A stretch of 64,000 bases of DNA, from the NCBI GenBank assembly GCA_900312665.1, contig ONZQ02000007.1:1308308-1372307 (forward strand). The letters are read 5' to 3'. A program made the translations under genes and the position numbers. Source of the DNA: Cephalotrichum gorgonifer. Lineage: Eukaryota > Ascomycota > Sordariomycetes > Microascales > Microascaceae. Under the pieces are notes generated by a model. That model saw only the letters and a program-made list of their open reading frames with translations. It had not been told where the DNA came from and did no database searches. Position 1 is the stretch's first letter; every line of letters starts with the position of its first letter. Shown here piece after piece: positions 36,222 to 46,400 of this stretch.

Positions 36222-36960
36222 ATTGTGATGGAGTTGGGAGGAGGTATCAGCAACGCCCGTCCGTGTTCGATTCAACTGAGGAAAAGGCAAGGGGGCTGGT
36301 GGGAGCTTAAATCTAATAACGATACGACGATGCGAGATAGAGGTGAGATGAACTGCTTTCGGGTTTGGTATATCTCGTTACAACGTGAGCACACACCGCA
36401 CCCCTTCGCCTCTTAGGCACAGGGCCCTCTTAAATATCCTGTTAACTCGGGCCTCAAATTTTCGGGCCGTGACTGTTTGGTAGTCCGGGCCGAACGCGGT
36501 TTACAGAGACACGTTTCCGGCTCCGGCATCGGCTCCGGGATGATGTGATAGAATAAGCGTGATCGGGGATAGGATAGGGATAGTCCAGTCACTCGTATGA
36601 GTGAGTACGCGTCTCCCAAGTCGGAGGGATTAATGGAAGGTGCGGGGGCCGGGCCCGGGTCATTTCTTCCTAGATAGGCAATGGTACTAGACCGTGACCC
36701 CGCCTCCCCGCGCCGCGGCTGCTTCCCCCTCCCAGTATCGGAGCAGCTCCCCACCATATCCATGCTCGTACCCATCCGCTACTCCGCTCCTTCCTCTCTA
36801 AATCTAGCCGATCACGCTAATGCTTTCGAGATTTGAAATAAGCTGCGTCACACATGTATGAGTACTCGTAGCAGCAGGATGCTAGGACCGGGGAAGACGC
36901 TGAGAGGGATGAGCGGATTCCGGCCGGAGGTCCCGGGCGCGCCGCCAAGTTTATAGTGCT
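36222..36960. other. Intergenic between two minus-strand genes
   Basis: This holds the promoter of the aminotransferase (right of 36221) and the 3' UTR of the HET gene (left of 36961). I see no RNA gene or repeat. A TACTCGTA word occurs near 36860. Confidence 0.5.
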
Positions 36961-39133
36961 TTAAACAAGAGTGATAACCTTGTCCTCCACCACCACCCCC
37001 TCCTCTGGCTCCCACCACCCTGGTCTCCACCTCTTATCGAAGACAAGTGCACCCACGGTTCCAGACTTGGTACCGTCCCAGCTCCGGTTCCAATCTATCA
37101 ACCCAAACCGCTCATATACCTGCTTCTCCTCGTCCACGCAGACAAGGATAAGGGCAGCAAAGTGCCCCTTGCACTTCATCATACGCAGAATGTAGAATCT
37201 CGGCTCCGGACCCGTATACTCCTTCCAGTCGCCGCTCTTGAAGCCACCATAGTCACACGAGAAGTCTACCGAGTTGTAGTAACCTTCCGGGTGGTCCGGT
37301 TCCTCATCCTCACAGGCTTTTAGGAGCGCTTCGTGGCTAACGGCAAACACGGGCCTCTTGACACGGAGTTCGTAACGCGGCTTCTTCCCAGCAGGTGGAC
37401 CCCCATTCCCATCCTCCCCCAGCACCTTGTCTACTGCGTGGGTTAGGAAAACATTATCCGGGTACGACCGCTCGTCGCCGGTGAGCACCTGGTACTCGAC
37501 CAACGTCGCGCCCGTTTCGCTGGTGACCGATGCCCACGACCACGTGGGGAAGAGCCACTTGTCGCTACTCCAGCCCGTCTTCTTCGTGTCGGGGCCGATC
37601 ATCGTCCGCGTCCGTTTCAGCCCATGAGATGTGTCCCCGTAGGACTTGCTCGTCCATAGAAGATCTCTTGCCACCGACCCGGACCACACCCCGCCGTAGT
37701 ACTGCTCGTCCGGCCTCCAGTGGCTCATGTAGTCAACGAGACCCTGTACGGCGATGAGCCTGTCCGTCTCGAAGCTCAGGAACGTCGTGCCGTATCCGTT
37801 GACCAGCTCGTACCACTTTGTGACAGGGTCGAACGGCTGGTGTGTGAGCCCCAAGTTCTCGAAACTTCTTGACGGCAGCTTGAAGAAGGACTTCTTGTCC
37901 TCCTTCGGCTTGACACTCCTCGGCGGCAGCTTGAAGAAGGGAGCATCATGGACAACGTCCTGGCCGTCGTGGTATTGGTTCCGGTCGTTCAGTAGGTTGC
38001 ATTCGCAATTCCGCCTCTCCCTACACAGCCACAGCATCTCCTTATCCCCAAAGTACAGCGTCCGCGGCGAGAGAACCGTCTCCTGGAAGCACCACGCCCG
38101 CGAGAGGAGGGGATACTTCTTCATATAGTGTTCAATAGGCTCTCGGGCAAAGAGAGTGTACGACTTGCCATCGGGGGTCTCTCCACTCAGCTCTGTAGAG
38201 CGAAGGCCGCCGCAGTGTAGCCCTACTTGACAGTTCTTGGCAGATATGCCCGCTAGCGTGATATAGGTGTTGGAGTAGACGGACGCCATCGTTACAGACT
38301 CGCGGGCCCAGTCTTCGGCATCCCCCTGGATAATGCACATTGAGTCGATCCATAGGTAGGGAAGCTCGAGTTTCCGGGTATACTCGATGGCATCTTGGAA
38401 AGTCTTGGGGAAGGTGTCGATTGGGATGCCGTCGGTAGTGTACTCGTCGAAAGTCTCGGGGGTGAGCTTGGTGTTCATAAGTTTCTGATCACCCCAGCAG
38501 TGGCTGAGCGTGACGTACTTCCCCTGTTGGCCCTTGGTCTCGATGACGCGCACCCTGTCGACTTGGTAGTTAACGTCGATCACCCGTGTAGGCAGGGGCA
38601 TGTCTGAATAGTTTGCGCACGTCGGATGATCCTCGATACACTCCTTGAGCATAAACTTCACCCAATTGTGTGTACTTGCAGACTTTGTCGTCTGGGCAAT
38701 CGTATTTCCCCAACGATCCAGTGCTTCCCATGGCAAATCGGTATCTCCGTCTAGGCACCTGTTAGCGACAGTCACGGGTGGTGGTATGATATGCGATGAG
38801 ATACATACCGGGGTTATAGAACTCAATCCTTGGGCTCAAGGTACTGCGGTCTTCATCTAATAGGATCAAGCTCGAGACGACATTTAGGTCGAGCCTGAGT
38901 AATTGTGTCACGGGGACTACTCCAGCTCCATAGGTGCCTTCAACGACGTCTCTCAGGATACCGCAAGTGAAACATCCCGCACCAGCAGAGAGATGTACGT
39001 GCTCTAACGTGTATATCAAGTTGGTATTGTTACTGTCGTCCTCAACGAAGTTGAAGCAGATGGGACACCGGGGGGTGGTGGGTTGGAGCCCGACCTTGCG
39101 CTTGATGTAATCGCGAATCTTGGAGCCGCCCAT
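36961..39133 (-). CDS. Heterokaryon incompatibility (HET) domain protein
   Basis: Two exons, 39133-38809 and 38750-36961, encode 704 residues. The join uses a GGTGCCTAG acceptor that keeps phase and reads FYNPDGDTDLPW. The N-terminus has a CPICFNF...AGCFTCGIL cysteine pattern common in this family. The HET domain starts at YVTLSHCWGDQ (about residue 185) and continues through PKTFQDAIEYTRKLELPYLW, IDSMCIIQGDAEDW and YSNTYITLAG. The tail carries the usual RAWCFQETVLSPRTLYFG and PTWSWASVTS segments. HET proteins trigger cell death after non-self recognition in filamentous fungi; the HET domain is TIR-like in fold. No partner domain (NACHT, ankyrin, WD) is attached. The frame is intact, in contrast to the HET gene at 41.3-43.4 kb. 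Confidence 0.88.
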
Positions 39134-39465
39134 AGCTGTCGTTGACCCTTGGTATATTTCATGGGGGAATGGAATAAGTCGCCTTCGGAGTCATGCGAAC
39201 TTTTTTGGGGAAAGAAGATGATGGATACTGGGCAAGCATGGATACATAAACGTGTATGTGAGTGATTTGTGACATGGAGCGGCCCGCATGTTGCCCTATT
39301 AATAACATATGCATCCATGCAGGAGAGGACGGGGTCAAGCCGAAGAAGGTCGGGACCTAATCCGAAAGGGGACAAATCCTTCGAGACCTAATCTGACCCC
39401 TCTTGTCATCTGCACCTTTCATGCATGGGTGGGTGCCTTCACCATGTCGAGTTTATGTTCGTTCG
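39134..39465. other. Short intergenic region
   Basis: This is the promoter side of the HET gene. Nothing else is visible. Confidence 0.45.
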
Positions 39466-40394
39466 CTACAAACCCATCAAACCAAAACTGCGCATCGCAA
39501 CATATCGTAGGTGCTGCTGGCTGATGACAATATCCCCTTCGCTCGGTCCTGGGTTCCGGAGGAAGAGGTCTGTAAACTCCAAGCTCAACTCACCACTAGT
39601 GGCCGTGTAGGCTTGGCGGTTCATATGCTGATTTGCCCCAGGCAACTCGACCTTGATGGTATGCACACATTGTGGTTCAAGTGACACTGGACCTGGGGCA
39701 GCAGAGGAAGCCCTAGCCGTTGAGTGTGGTGGCGGTGGCTGAGGCAAGGCCTTCCACTTCTCTATTATCAGAGAGCGGTCTTGCCGGGTGAGCTTGATAA
39801 CTAGGATGATTTTGACCTCGAAATTTGAGCGCCGAAACCAAACATGGGCTTTGGCCCTTATTTCTTGGAGAGACAGGGAATAACCGACCTCTATGACTAG
39901 AGTTGGCCATGCATCTGTATCAGGACGTGGGGATATTGGTACAAAAGAGTCGTCACCCTCCCCCGACCCTGAAAGCTCTTCCCCTTGGTAGGTGTGCTCC
40001 TGAGCCAAGCGGCCTTCCAGTTCAAACCATAGGGACATCTGGCTCAGCTGGGAAACTATTTCGTCGTGGATGTTCGAGACCACGACCTCATGTGGACCGG
40101 ATGGGATAGTCACAATGAGGAGCTTGATCTCCTCCAGGTAGAAGAATCGGAACTTTCTTCCCATCCTGTCTTGCTTGTTGTGGATATCTTCAAACTGGTC
40201 TCGAGATACTGGATGTACCCGGAGCACATCTTCCCTCGTGATCGGTCAATGGCATTGAAGAGATTGTCCACTGTATCGAAGGATTCTGCTACCTCGATTG
40301 TCGGGCGGAACTCTTCATGAACTGAGAACGGGCCTCTTTGAAGGGAGGCAAAAGCATCGGTCGGACGGGATAGGAAACCACTAGGGGTGTTCAT
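39466..40394 (-). pseudogene. Fungal PD-(D/E)XK-like hypothetical gene with an apparent 1-base frameshift
   Basis: The frame starting at ATG 40394 (MNTPSGFLSRPTDAF ... ESFDTVDNLFNAIDRS) reads well up to about 40230. The continuing homologous-looking sequence (VHPVSRDQFEDIHNKQDRMG, FYLEEIKLLIVTIPSGPHE) is then in another frame, open from 40227 down to TGA at 39466. The base count fits one missing base near 40225, and no pair of splice sites repairs it. The later part, WPTLVIEVGYSLSLQEIRAK ... VKIILVIKLTRQ ... IIEKW, resembles a widespread fungal family of restriction-endonuclease-like (PD-(D/E)XK) proteins of unknown role. Either this is a recent pseudogene, the sequence has an indel error, or translation starts internally at ATG 40164 and gives a shorter protein. 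Confidence 0.5.
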
Positions 40395-41014
40395 TATGAT
40401 GATGATTGACTGATAAGTGAAGCTGCAAGCGCCAACCTTCGGATGGGTTGGCTGGAATATCATCAAGTTGAGGTTCATGTTGGGAGGTGATGGAGATGCG
40501 ACCTTTTGCCTTGGGTGGTGGCGTGACACCAAGGTACCATCCGTCCAAACCTACTGCTCCTAGGTTATACTCGTACATCGAGAATCAACTCAGCGAACAG
40601 CGAACAAATCTCGTTCGAGATTCACACAGAGGGGGGGGATGGAACCCTCGGTTTCCACAAGTCATGGTCATGTGCGATATATATACGAGCTCAGGGCTTT
40701 GGGTATCAAGCAGGAAATGGAGATGAGGAGAGAAGAAGAAAAAGGGGGGGGATTTATATTTCCAGGTGAGTGGCACCTTCCCGCCCGCCCCCATATCAAA
40801 CTCCCAGAACACAGCCTGGAACGACTAGGTATCCGAATCCGAGACCAAGAACCAAGATAAGGTCACACCAGCCTGCATTATTCCTAAACACGGGCAGGAC
40901 CGGCAAGGACTAGGTTCCCGAGTGACTAAAGTATCCCGCGTTTGAGCCTACTATATAAGGGATCCAGGCCTGGACCGCCCCAAGTCGAGGAAGAGGATGG
41001 GGGGAGGCAAAAAG
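40395..41014. other. Intergenic with 5S remnants
   Basis: No coding frame is supported. The region includes the decayed 5S fragment at about 40639-40673 and a G run at 40742-40749. It then leads into the 3' terminator side of 5S copy 3. Confidence 0.45.
40639..40673 (-). pseudogene. Truncated 5S rRNA fragment
   Basis: On the minus strand the sequence CACATGACCATGACTTGTGG followed by AAACCGAGGGTTCC matches the first 35 bases of the 5S genes nearby with several substitutions and no remaining 3' half. The upstream flank with GAGCTCGTAT is also similar to that of copy 1. Confidence 0.6.
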
Positions 41015-41134
41015 AACATACAACACCAGGGATTCGCTGGTCGTCACCGACCCAACTACTACTCTAGCGCTTCGCGGTTTATGTATAGGGGAGCGGACGG
41101 GACCCTCAGTATTCCACGAGCTATGGTCGTATGT
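41015..41134 (-). rRNA. 5S ribosomal RNA, copy 3
   Basis: This 120-base 5S gene starts ACATACGACCATAGCTCGTG and ends GTTGTATGTT, followed by CTTTTTGCC as terminator. It differs from copy 2 at a handful of positions (for example GGAATACTGA in place of GGAAAACTGA). The upstream flank TGAACTCTAATCAGC is nearly the same as that of copy 2. Helix I pairing is intact. Confidence 0.87.
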
Positions 41135-41262
41135 GCTGATTAGAGTTCACTGTGAGCAGTATAGAGGACGACTTCAATGCGGTGTTGACTTCAAATTACG
41201 CTGTTGTGCGGTTCATGGATTCCGCATCCAAATAACGAAATAGAAAGAAAAATGACGGAAGG

Positions 41263-43425
41263 CTAGATAATGACAAATGTCTGAGTTTCTAACCAGCCCG
41301 TTGCGGATGTCGCAGAAAGCCTAGAACGAACCCAGATATGCTCAGTCTTCCTTCGTAACTCCAGGATTACCACCTCTTGATCTGCGGCAATCCCGGCTGA
41401 CCGGTCCTCTCCGAGCTTCAGCCAGAGAATCCTATCACCAGTAAAGTCCCGAGATCCATCAGATGGACAGCCTATGGCGTTCCCGTCCGAGACAGTTGGT
41501 AGCTTGACGGGCCCGCGAACGGTAAGCCGCCCGAAACTAATGTCACCAAATGGAGCAGCGGCTACCAGGGTCTGTATCTGAACATCAATAACCTCCAAGG
41601 TAAAGCAGACGCCTGAAACACGAAACCGAACTGGCTTAGAGCTTGGATAGCCATGACCAGGATGGCGTGATTGGCTCTTGATCCCTTGATTCTGATTGAC
41701 GCACAATCGCCGTCTCCAACAGATTTGGCTCGTAGTCGTTGGGCAGGGGGAGAGAGAAGGCGCCACCCCACTGATGGGTAATCACTCCTGGATGGCTCTC
41801 TGCTGAGCTCATCCAAACACGGGTAAGCCCGAACGCCCCGAGGCTCCCAAGATTATAAAACGGATCCGCTGTATCTTCGACATACCAACCCAACTGGTTC
41901 ACGAGACATGACCTCCAGAGTCCAGCGCAGTATTGATCTCCAGTAGTTCTTCCTATCCGCTCCGCTATTCCCGAGATAGCAAGGGGTCTGTCTCGCGCAA
42001 AACTTAGAGACCGGCTGGTATATTCCTCCACAAGAGCATGCCATGGATAAATATCTGGCTGGTCGAACCCAGCCTCCGGCGTTTCAGTCGTTCGTCCATT
42101 CGGACAGTAAAGCTCTCCTGTCCGAACTATGTAGCCGAGGTTTGCGTAATGGCGCATTCTGCAGAGTGCGGGGTGGAGAGGGAGACAGTCTAGTATTCGC
42201 GCCTTCATTCCTTCCTCAAAGTCTCGTTCTGGGTGCCCTCGGCACTTCCACCTCATCGTACTGCTCGTGAACTTGAGTAGGCGTCCGCTCAGGAGAGTCT
42301 CTTGGAAGGTCCAGGCTCTCTTATCCAGTGGTCCCGCTCCGTTGTCTTCTTCTAGAGACGTTACGTGTACCTGATCCGAAGGGACCAGGATGGCCCTATC
42401 ACATGAATTAGGCGCACCACGCACCGGTAGTTCCACAATGATTTCTGCATGAGCAAGAGGTCGACGCATGGGCCAGAACAACCCATCATGAACACTCCCC
42501 ATCCCCACGGCGGACAGTGTCATTACCGTGTTGCCGTAAATCTGTGGCATTTCCGCTATCTGAATTGCCTTATCAGTATCGTCATCTTGCAAGATGCAAA
42601 GAGAGTCAACCCATATGAATTCGAAGCCAAGTGTAAAGGTGACTAAGATTGCGTCTTGAATAGTTCTCGGTATTTGTCGCCATCGAGGTCCTGATGTCTC
42701 CCAGAGAAGTTGGTTTGAAGTAGTGAGCATCGTTTCTTGTGACCCACCCCAACAGTAACTCAGCGCGGTGTAAGTACACGGACCGGATGGGTACCACAAG
42801 AGCACACGCCAGCCGTCGTCGACCCTGTCTACCCTAAGAAGCCGCTTTGGGACGAAGGTCGGTTGAGAATGGCGCTGACACTCGGCGTGCGAATTCTGGC
42901 ACTCTAGGAGCTGTTCCCTGACGCGACGTAATTTGTCCGAAGGAATTCGATATGTGTTCGGGTCCAGAAATACACTGTCTGAACCAGTCGAATCTTCTTA
43001 GCGAGTTAGTCCCTACGCCTGCTTGACCAATAAAGGATCAACGTCGTACTTCTCCAGTAATAATTCAATAGACAAACGTTCGAGTCTCTGCCAATAAACT
43101 CAATACCCCCTATCCAACTGAATAGAGCCTTGACCCTCTCGGCCTCGGGTGACGCGCCAAGGCCCTTGATAATGGCCTGGGAAAGCAAGCAGCCGGCGGC
43201 CCCTGGGTGTGATAACAACTCGTTTATACGTTTTACAAGCCCAGATCCTTCTTCACTGGTAATGGTGATGCCCTCAAACGGCATTGGGATAGTGATAGGT
43301 GGTGCATCTGCGGAGCCAAGCAACTTGGTGGAAGGAGTGCCGGTGCCGAAGTCTAGCCTGATCTGCTGGCACCATGAGCAAGAATGAAAGTTGAGTCTCG
43401 AGGAAGAGGTCCCTTGGTCTCCCAT
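41263..43425 (-). pseudogene. HET-domain gene with an apparent +1 frameshift in its C-terminal third
   Basis: Exon 1 (43425-43050) and exon 2 (from 42978) join in phase. The N-terminus has an HSCSWCQQIRLDF cysteine segment. The HET domain follows: YTALSYCWGG (about residue 198), TIQDAILVTFTLGFEFIWVD, SLCILQDD and YGNTVMTLSA, then RAWTFQETLLSGRLLKF. The open frame ends just after ITPSWSWLSKL at TAA (41638-41636). The natural continuation (KPVRFRVSGVCFTLEVIDVQ ... FGDISFGRLTVRGPVKL) is in the next frame and stays open to about 41263. No intron fits in the few bases between, so a single extra base near 41645 is the simplest reading. If the TAA is used, the protein loses about 125 residues after the PSWSW motif. 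Function as for other HET proteins: incompatibility-type cell death. Confidence 0.68.
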
Positions 43426-46400
43426 TGCGGGCCTTGAATACGAGTAAGGATGCGGGCAACCCAGCAAACTTTTGGCGACAAGATGTGCTGCTACCCCAGA
43501 ATGTAGTGGAAGCTTGGCTCCAGGGCATAACAGGATGGAAGTAATTTCTTTGCTGCGTGAAAGTAGCGCCGAGTCGAGCTTGGATCTAGGTGTTCTTCAG
43601 GTAGTTCCACCGTAGCGGGAAGAATAGATTGGATAACACCCAGACTCCCTATGTGCTGGGGAAGACGGTTCGGAAGATGATGCCGCGGGATACCCATATA
43701 TCTGAGATAGTCCTGGGAAATGCCTCTAGTTTGGAGTCTGAAGAACTAACGCTTATTTCCTGTCATTAACAAGTGCTCGTCAGGCCTCACCGGACACCCG
43801 ATATATCCAACGTCTGATAGGTTGCTGTGGATACACGATGGATGCATGACAAGGTTGCAAGTTGCTATAAGACTGCGGAAACCTCGATATCTACAAAGGC
43901 AAGAATCCCTCAAGCCCTACCCAATCGGTCAGGCCCACGATTATACTTGCTGTAGGATATTTTTGCGCTTCCGTAATGAGGCAGGGTTGGCAGTGAATCC
44001 CCGGGATGCTTATGAGAAAGCACTGACACAATGTGTAGGTGAGATCGGTCTTTCATGGTCTCGCTAGAGAAGGACAGGTCGCTACGTACGAGATGAATTG
44101 TGTAGGGCCGGGGTAACCCCCGGCCTTGCTTGCCGGCATGGGGGAATAGCCAAGGCGGAAGCGGAGCATCTTGGGACTCGATGAGGCGGCCACGGAGCGG
44201 GAAAATTGGGGGGGGGGGGGGGGTTGTTCTCCTCTGCTGTGGTTGCATTCGTACGGCGCGATGATGGTGTACAAGAACGATGCGGCCACCACTTATGCTT
44301 ACAGCCCAAAACGGACGTCATTCCATCAGAGTGATGATAGTGGGCGTTGATATCCGTAGGCATCCGGAACAACCCCCGAATCGGGCGACTTACATGTTCA
44401 CGTCACACAGTCGGGGGAGACGGGTGAGAGTCGTCACCTCAGTCCGCGGAGGACCAGCACCACTCAAAACTGCACGATTGTGCAAACGAGGCTAAGAACG
44501 GGTGATGTAAGGGAGGGGAGGGCGGCAAAAAAAAAAGACAAAAAATGGTATGAAAGACATGCATAAGGCGACTCAGGGGGTTGGCGGTACCCTTGGGAGT
44601 AGTAGTGGCTGGCCCACTATATGAGAGAGCGAGGGAAACAATGTTGAGAAGGGGGGGAGAAGTGGGCCATCTACTATAGATCTTGCATGCCGGCCGGTCT
44701 CCTCAGGGACTGAAATCGGATTGGGAACTATTTCTGTGTCAGATGATAGCACACAATATATGGCATTCCTTGATTGGCGGTTGACGGTTGCCTCATGGGC
44801 GACCGAAGGAGAACAGGCTGGGAAGCGGAGAAAAGGTATCCGAGACACCAGAACGGCTATTAGTGGATGGGAGATGGGAGGGGAAGTGGACGGTTGGGGA
44901 GGTAGGAGCGCGAACCACGATACCATACCATGGAATGGAATGGATGGGCGAGCGTCCACCCACGCTCTCAGTCCATCTCTCTCTCCCTCCCCACGTCCAT
45001 CCAAGCTTGGTTCCACCCACCCATCCATCCTGTTACAAAAGTATGGTGGGGGGTCAGTCGGTGCCTTGCAACTTCATGTTAGGCAGGCAGAGCGGATCGA
45101 AGCAGGTAACCGATCCCTCCGATGCAGATGCAGAGAGTGGAATGATAAGTGGTGCCCGTATCGTTCCTGGTCCCTCTCCCGATAACCGAGTCGACTTAAA
45201 TGGGCGAAAACGGATCGAGGGCGAAGCCAACGACGAATCCTAATGATTTGGTACGAGTCCGGGTACATCACGTAAACCGGTCTTGAGGATACCGCATGGA
45301 GGTGGGGGTTTCCACGCTCATGTTGGGTGAATCTAGACCATTTTGGGTGGGGGAGAGGGGGGGAGACCAACGTTGGCTCTGGAGTGGATCTATGGTAGCT
45401 TTCCGTTTGCGTCAGTGATGCTCTATGAGACAAGACCACGCCCGTAGCGGCGGTTTGCTAACAGATCGTGGTACTCAGTACATACTTACGATCCCGCACG
45501 AGAAGGTGCGTGGGGTGGGTGATGGGGGCATGAAACGGGCTAATATATCCGTTTTGGAACCTCCCGGTATTGGCGGCGGGTAGAGAGATCCACATCCCTC
45601 CCCAACTACAAGTTGTGAACGGGTCGAGCGGGAACGAACAAAGCACATGCAATCCTGCTGTTCCGAGACCGGCACCGGCATAAATATTGAGGGTCCTTCG
45701 CCTAGCATAGCAATCAAGTAGTTTTTCTCACTGTACAGACTATCCATTCCCCCTCTTCTTGTAGGACTTCGAGCCAGGGACTAAAGGGCTGCGAGACGGG
45801 ACTACTTCGGTCCCCGACGGCTGGGAGAGGCCTGGCCTGGGCAAGGGAAGAAGATACTCGAGGCAAGAGTAACGGAGTCTACCGCGTGCGAGGTACTAAC
45901 TAGTAAGTACTGGACACCGTTTGGTTGGAAACGCCGTCGTCTCTGTATTCGAGGGATGTCCAACACATCCTGCGCGGAAGCTAAAGAAGATGTTCTTTAT
46001 CGGCGTCGGATGGTCCCTGGCAGATACGTCCATCACCAAAGACGTACGGGTAGCCCCAAGTTAAACGCCCAAGCCGTTAGAGGAGGGGAAGTAGAAACCG
46101 TGTCGCAGGGTACGATACCGGGTATCGGTACAAGAACGGCGGGGCCCTCAGCCCATCTTATCTCTCTACTTCTACAGGTTAAAAAATACGAGTACAAACC
46201 GCCGTGCTTCAAAAGCAAAGATTCATCGCCCTCGTCCTCTGTAGAGGCACCTCCCGTGCAGCTTACAAGTACTCGTATGTTCGTACAAGAATACAGCAAG
46301 GCGTGATGCTCGAGGGCAAATTATGCCTTGCCTCTCAACAAAGTACTCGTACTCGCGTACTCGCCCTATCGTATACAAGTGTTACTTGTATGCGGATTAA

